From: Bacteroidia bacterium
GTDB lineage: Bacteria > Bacteroidota > Bacteroidia > 2-12-FULL-35-15
DNA: 62,571 bases
Direction: 5' to 3'
Assembly: GCA_020051175.1 (NCBI GenBank)
Contig: JAGVJJ010000059.1
Location: 1-62,571, forward strand
In this document: positions 58,492-62,571 of the stretch, piece by piece
Layout of the letters: every line of letters starts with the position of its first letter
How positions within the stretch are numbered: position 1 is the stretch's first letter
Made by a program: the position numbers and the translations under genes
The notes under the pieces: model-generated
What the model was told of the DNA's origin: nothing
Seen by the model: only the letters and a program-made list of their open reading frames with translations
The model's database searches: none

Positions 58492-59127
58492 ATGAACAAT
58501 AAAACAGCTATGGTTCTTCTTGAGGATGATGTGATTTTCGGAGATGGAATTCAGAAAATGATATCAGGTACCAAAGATTTTTATTGTGAGGCACGTTTCG
58601 ATACAGTTACTTCATTTAATAAGGGCTTTTCACAACTTACCTCCAATATATTTTGGGTAGATATTAGTTTACCTGATGGGAGCGGCATCGATGTTATAAA
58701 AATGATTCTGAAGTCAAAGCCAACAGCTTTGTGCCTCGTGTGCAGCCTGCATGACGATGACAAGCATATTTTTGAAGCAATGAAAGCAGGGGCCAGTGGT
58801 TACCTGCTAAAAAACACTGCTGTAGATAAAATGCTTGAAAGTTTATATGAGTTGCAAAACGGTGGTTCTCCTATGAGTCCCTATATCGCGCGTAAGGTAA
58901 TTTCCAGCTTCCGCGACAGCGATAGTTCAAAAAGCAGTGTTTTAGATGCTTTAACGGTAAGAGAATCGATGGTACTTGAACATATTGCCAAAGGGCATTT
59001 GTACAAGGAAGTTGCCGATTCCCTTGAAATAAGTATAGAAACAGTGAAAAAACACTTGCGAAGCATATATACAAAGCTACAGGTGCAAAACCGTACCGAA
59101 GCCGTTGTAAAATACCTGAATCGCTGA
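58492..59127 (+). CDS. NarL/FixJ-type response regulator
   Basis: 211 residues from the ATG at 58492. An in-frame ATG at 58477 also exists but lies at or before the expected transcript start set by the TAATTTTG box at 58465. The receiver domain has L-L-E-D-D at the start, the phospho-acceptor in F-W-V-D-I-S-L-P-D-G-S-G, the Ser of V-C-S-L-H-D and the Lys of Y-L-L-K-N-T. The C-terminal LuxR-type helix-turn-helix shows L-T-V-R-E-S-M-V-L-E-H-I-A-K-G and S-I-E-T-V-K-K-H-L-R-S-I-Y-T-K-L. It should be the partner of the upstream kinase. Confidence 0.95.
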   Translation: MNNKTAMVLLEDDVIFGDGIQKMISGTKDFYCEARFDTVTSFNKGFSQLTSNIFWVDISLPDGSGIDVIKMILKSKPTALCLVCSLHDDDKHIFEAMKAGASGYLLKNTAVDKMLESLYELQNGGSPMSPYIARKVISSFRDSDSSKSSVLDALTVRESMVLEHIAKGHLYKEVADSLEISIETVKKHLRSIYTKLQVQNRTEAVVKYLNR

Positions 59128-59207
59128 TTTCTTAATTTGCTCAATTGCCTGGTTATTTCGCCAATTTTAAATGTCTTAACGATCATTTTGCAGCAGGACA
59201 ATTTTAC

Positions 59208-59264
59208 ATATTCCCAACTGCTAACTGCCAACTCTCCGAACTCTGAACTCCAAACTCTAAACTA
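59208..59264. repeat. Degenerate AACTCTGAACTC-type word repeat
   Basis: Short words CAACTGCTAACTGCCAACTC and CCGAACTCTGAACTCCAAAC run for about 57 bases between the two regulator genes. It is of the same style as the other intergenic repeats of the window but of different wording. Confidence 0.6.
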
Positions 59265-59267
59265 AAG

Positions 59268-59317
59268 TCATACCCCAAACGGGTAATTGCGCCAGGTAGT
59301 TTCATAAAATACTTTTG
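59268..59317 (+). promoter_or_regulatory. Promoter with ACCC-N5-GGGT site before the PAS-LuxR gene
   Basis: TCATACCCCAAACGGGTAAT is followed by TG (-33 ATTG), 20 bases, and TACTTTTG (-7, 59310-59317). Site, spacing and boxes match the promoter at 58421-58472 almost exactly. Confidence 0.7.
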
Positions 59318-59362
59318 TCATGTATAACATGTGAAAAAAGTAGTATTCAAAAAAGTATCTGG

Positions 59363-60091
59363 ATGGAACCTGAAATCAATTATTATCTGAATACGCTTGC
59401 TAAAAAACTTCAGACGCGAACTGTTGTTTCGCGGTCTGTTTCCTATATTGCCTGTTGGCCTCTGGCTGTGGGGCAGTGCAGCTATATTTCTGATTACAGG
59501 AAACAGGAAATCATTTATCAGAATGGTGTAGCAGAACTTCTTGGTTATAATATGGAGCAATTTACCATGGAAAAGTTCTTCGCTTTGCTTCATCCGTCCG
59601 ATAAAACGTTGCTTTTACGGCTAACAAAAGTTGTTCTTAATGCCGTTTCTGAAAGCAATGTATATAACGGAATGGGCTATCATGTTACATACAGAATTAA
59701 ACATGCAGATGGTCATTATTTACATGTTTTACAGCAAGGGAGCGCCTTTGATGTAGACTCAGCCGGAAGGATGATAAGCATGCTCTATATGCTTACGGAT
59801 ATATCGTTTATGGAGCAATCGGAAAAAGTACAATGGAAGTTTACGATTCAGGGTATGGACCAGAAAAAGTTTAGAAAACAAATTGTTAAAGAGAACACTT
59901 CTCTCTTTTCAAACAGAGAGCTTGAAATAATCAGGTATTTGAAAAATGGCAACACCAGTGCCGACATAGCAGCCCGGCTCTTTATCAGTAAACATACTGT
60001 TGATGGCCATCGCAGGAAAATGCTTGAAAAAAGCAATTGTAAAAATACCATTGATTTAATCAATTTTTGTGAAAGCAACAGAATTATATAA
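59363..60091 (+). CDS. PAS-domain LuxR-type transcriptional regulator
   Basis: 242 residues from the ATG at 59363; the frame extends upstream to a TTG at 59315, but that codon overlaps the -7 box. Residues 40-160 form a PAS domain (I-I-Y-Q-N-G-V-A-E-L-L-G-Y, F-A-L-L-H-P-S-D-K, V-T-Y-R-I-K-H-A-D-G-H-Y, M-L-T-D-I-S). The C-terminal 60 residues are a LuxR helix-turn-helix (L-F-S-N-R-E-L-E-I-I-R-Y-L, S-A-D-I-A-A-R-L-F-I-S-K-H-T-V-D-G-H-R). No phospho-acceptor domain is present, so the PAS domain is likely to be the sensor. It shares its promoter layout with the NarL-type regulator. Confidence 0.93.
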   Translation: MEPEINYYLNTLAKKLQTRTVVSRSVSYIACWPLAVGQCSYISDYRKQEIIYQNGVAELLGYNMEQFTMEKFFALLHPSDKTLLLRLTKVVLNAVSESNVYNGMGYHVTYRIKHADGHYLHVLQQGSAFDVDSAGRMISMLYMLTDISFMEQSEKVQWKFTIQGMDQKKFRKQIVKENTSLFSNRELEIIRYLKNGNTSADIAARLFISKHTVDGHRRKMLEKSNCKNTIDLINFCESNRII

Positions 60092-60214
60092 TTTTGCAAT
60101 TCACTAAAAAAAACAGTCATTGGTGAGTGTTGTAAGGTTGCATGAATAGGTATAGTTTTATCCGTTATTGTTCTATAATATGTTTCCAATAAATAAAATT
60201 AATTACAAACTGCG

Positions 60215-62571
60215 ATGCATAAAAAATATCATCTTTTCATATGGTTTAAAATAATTCTGTTTTGCTTTCCAGCTTGTTTCTGGGTGGGACAAACTAAAGC
60301 ACAAACTTATTGCATGGGAAGTGTAGATATTCCTCCTGCCAAAATCAGCTTGAAGAAAGGCTACACCAATGGAGGTCCATCTGCACATACATTGTCTTAT
60401 TCTATTGAATATGCAAATTGTAATTCATTTAATGGAAGGTTAAATGTAACTGTTAAAATACCTTTTAATAATTGTAAAGGATATTGCATTACGCGCCCTG
60501 ATGGAACTATGAATTGTACTGACCGTACTGATGGTATGGGGGCAATGTTAAAAAATATTACTCCGGTCCCCCCATCAATGGAGTGGTTGCGTATTGGATA
60601 CAACGCTTATTTTAACGGTCAGCAGGTTGTAAGTAATGGAGAGTTTGTTTTATATAATGGTATCAGAGGTTCTGGAGCAAATGAAACAGAACACAACGTA
60701 GATATACCAGCTTCACAAAGCGCACTTTACAACGACAGTAACGGCAGACGTAAATATACGCCTGAAGAGTTTAAAACCAAGTTTGAAATTAAAGTTACCT
60801 CGGTTACTTCTGTGAGCTATACCAATGATGTGGTTGATTATCTGAATCAGTTGGTTGATTTGGATATGGCAGGTTTTTATGGTGTATATCGTGCCGAAGG
60901 TGATGCCTACTTTGGAGGAAATCTGAACACAGCGGAGCACGACTATAAAAAAGCGCGGGCAGCTTATAAAAAAGCACTGCAATATAAACCCGGTGATGAT
61001 TATGTAACTCAGAAATTAAAAGAGCTGGATCAGGCAGAAGCGGCTCAAAAACAAGCAGCAACGGCAAATCAGAATAATTCTAATGGTCAGAATAATTCAA
61101 ACAATAATCAACAAAACCAGGGAAACCAATCTAATTCAAATAATTCAACGGTACAAAACAAACAATCCGGTTCAGGCTCAAATAGTCCTTCGGATAAAAC
61201 TTCAAACGGTAGCAAACCTCCGTTTTACGAGGAAAACGGTAAATATTACCTTACTGATGAAAAAGGAAATTCATTTGAAACAACAAAACAAACCTATGAT
61301 ATTGTTTCGAAAAATGTTGCTAATAATAAGCAACAGCAGAGTGAGGGGCTTACCTATGATGAACAGATGAAGCTGGAAGCTGCTAAAATAGATCAGCGAA
61401 AAGCTGAAATGGCAAAGCAAAGTTCTGAAAATGCAAAACAATATTACAACCAGGTTCAGGCAAATCTGGTTCAGATTGAAAAAAACAGCCAGATGATGGA
61501 AAGCCAGGTTACATCAATGGTGAATAGCTATTTTGCCAATGATAAAATTTTCAAATCCTGGAATAATGCCTCCAAATTGGATATTTCGGGCAACAACCCA
61601 AGAGAATTATTGCAGCAATACCAGCAGAAAATTCAGGAATTGCAACGACTCACGGAGGAAAAGAAAAGGAACATAAATGCCGCTGTGCAGCAGAATATCG
61701 CCACCTACAATGGTGATGCCAATTACAAGGGGTTTAATGATGCCGCTACACAATTTATGGGTGCAGCGGCTCAAATGGCCGCTAACAATAAAGAAGCCAA
61801 GGCAAAAGCTGAACTTAAGAAACAATTGCAAAATGAGTTTAATAAAGTAAAAAAGGACATGGTAGATGAATACAATAGGAATGCTTCAACTGCATTTAGT
61901 GCTGGCGCGGGGGCAATAAGCGAAAGGGATGAAGAATATTATAATAACCTGGGTTATTACTTCGAGTGCCGTATCGATAAACTTAATTCCTCTTTCTCTT
62001 ACGATAATACCAATTGGATGGATAACAATTATTACTGCAAAGAGCCATCACAGCCCAACTACTATCAAAATGAAAGCATGGATGAATATGCATCTTTAAA
62101 GCGTGCAAAAGAAAAGTATAAGAATTACCAGAAAGGTGACAATTATGCAGCTCAATATCTTTCTGCTGCCAGGCAGCTTACTAACTCTGCTATTGGTATA
62201 AATAATCAGTATACTGAAGCTTATGCTTTCAGAGCACAGATTGAAGATGATCCTATTGAAGCATTTACATCTGCAAGGAAAGCAACTGACCTTAATCCAA
62301 ACAACTCAGAATATAAAACGCTATACGCTCAAAAATTAAATCCTTTCAGTACTGCATTTTTTAAAGCTTTGGAACAGGAAGATACCGAAACAATTAAGAA
62401 GGTACTTCAGCGCGGACTTCATACAAATCTTACTAATGGTACAGAAGCCCCTGTAATGTATTGTCTTAAAAATAATAAAGCAACTGCGCTTCAGTTGCTT
62501 ATTCTGAACAACGCTGCTTTATCTGCAAGAGAAAATTTATACCAGTACCTTGACTTTGCTGCAGTTAATAA
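60215..62571 (+). CDS. Large secreted TPR / coiled-coil / ankyrin-like protein, partial (cut by window end)
   Basis: The frame is open from the ATG at 60215 to the right edge (at least 785 residues), so the C-terminus is missing. A signal peptide (ending V-G-Q-T-K-A-Q) precedes a cysteine-bearing beta domain (to about 190), then a TPR-like D-Y-K-K-A-R-A-A-Y-K-K-A-L-Q-Y-K-P-G-D (about 245-265). A Gln/Asn-rich linker (about 285-330) leads into a long coiled coil with many Gln, Lys and Glu (about 375-570). Another helical stretch follows, with an A-T-D-L-N-P-N-N TPR motif. The visible end has ankyrin-like repeats (F-F-K-A-L-E-Q-E-D-T-E-T-I-K-K-V-L-Q-R-G). I do not recognise the exact protein. 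It may be a target of the upstream regulators. Confidence 0.85.
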   Translation, partial: MHKKYHLFIWFKIILFCFPACFWVGQTKAQTYCMGSVDIPPAKISLKKGYTNGGPSAHTLSYSIEYANCNSFNGRLNVTVKIPFNNCKGYCITRPDGTMNCTDRTDGMGAMLKNITPVPPSMEWLRIGYNAYFNGQQVVSNGEFVLYNGIRGSGANETEHNVDIPASQSALYNDSNGRRKYTPEEFKTKFEIKVTSVTSVSYTNDVVDYLNQLVDLDMAGFYGVYRAEGDAYFGGNLNTAEHDYKKARAAYKKALQYKPGDDYVTQKLKELDQAEAAQKQAATANQNNSNGQNNSNNNQQNQGNQSNSNNSTVQNKQSGSGSNSPSDKTSNGSKPPFYEENGKYYLTDEKGNSFETTKQTYDIVSKNVANNKQQQSEGLTYDEQMKLEAAKIDQRKAEMAKQSSENAKQYYNQVQANLVQIEKNSQMMESQVTSMVNSYFANDKIFKSWNNASKLDISGNNPRELLQQYQQKIQELQRLTEEKKRNINAAVQQNIATYNGDANYKGFNDAATQFMGAAAQMAANNKEAKAKAELKKQLQNEFNKVKKDMVDEYNRNASTAFSAGAGAISERDEEYYNNLGYYFECRIDKLNSSFSYDNTNWMDNNYYCKEPSQPNYYQNESMDEYASLKRAKEKYKNYQKGDNYAAQYLSAARQLTNSAIGINNQYTEAYAFRAQIEDDPIEAFTSARKATDLNPNNSEYKTLYAQKLNPFSTAFFKALEQEDTETIKKVLQRGLHTNLTNGTEAPVMYCLKNNKATALQLLILNNAALSARENLYQYLDFAAVN

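Overview
The window is AT-rich chromosomal DNA from a member of the Bacteroidota, probably an environmental relative of the Chitinophagales/Sphingobacteriales; this placement is an inference from gene content. The signs are six secreted proteins with type IX secretion (T9SS) C-terminal sorting domains, a DUF4249 lipoprotein paired with a TonB-dependent receptor, a DUF3276/PUR protein, the gene block nusB - DUF1573 - yajC - YbbR, and promoters of the phylum's TTG...TAnnTTTG type. I see no rRNA or tRNA gene, CRISPR array, insertion sequence or phage module.

Layout. 1-7.3 kb: a heptanucleotide tandem array, a TPR protein, a YdeI-like protein, a T9SS choice-of-anchor-B protein, an RDD + HD-phosphohydrolase pair and a PUR-type nucleic-acid-binding protein. 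7.5-17.9 kb: an ABC exporter, leucine dehydrogenase, NusB, a DUF1573 lipoprotein, YajC, YbbR, TrmO, a BatA-type membrane protein and a dihydroorotase-like protein that has lost its metal-binding HxH. 17.9-32.9 kb: a RecQ helicase, then a mostly minus-strand surface and secretion zone with two tandem lysyl-endopeptidase-like proteases, a giant repeat adhesin-like protein, a receiver-only response regulator, a propeller-repeat protein and an acyltransferase with a membrane-anchored jelly-roll protein. 33.3-40.4 kb: small accessory operons comprising DUF4256-DUF4345, ArsR-SRPBCC-DoxX-YdeI with a clear double operator, and SDR - class D beta-lactamase - MpaB-like oxygenase, followed by proline dehydrogenase. 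40.6-46.6 kb: the DUF4249/TonB pair, a small exported 21-residue-repeat protein, a secreted TIM-barrel-like protein with a cupin, and a VOC protein. 46.7-55.8 kb: phosphoglucomutase/phosphomannomutase, MltG, a seven-heme cytochrome fused to TPRs, DapA, a GT4 glycosyltransferase, DapD, RuvX and peptide deformylase. 55.8-62.6 kb: a regulatory island with a TPR lipoprotein, a 7TM sensor kinase, a NarL-type regulator, a PAS-LuxR regulator, and a large secreted TPR/coiled-coil/ankyrin-like protein cut by the window end.

The most interesting signals are: (i) the NarL-type regulator and the PAS-LuxR gene share an almost identical promoter, ACCC-N5-GGGT-AATTG-N20-TAnnTTTG, suggesting one activator controls both; (ii) a set of degenerate, word-like intergenic repeats (ATAACCA/ATAACTA, TTGGCAA, and TTCGTAA/TTATCCGTAA types), the last type sitting directly in front of start codons; (iii) several enzymes with eroded active sites (dihydroorotase-like, SDR); (iv) the six-unit 21-residue repeat protein; (v) an ABABA architecture in the 911-residue adhesin-like protein. 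No single complete new defence or mobile system was found.
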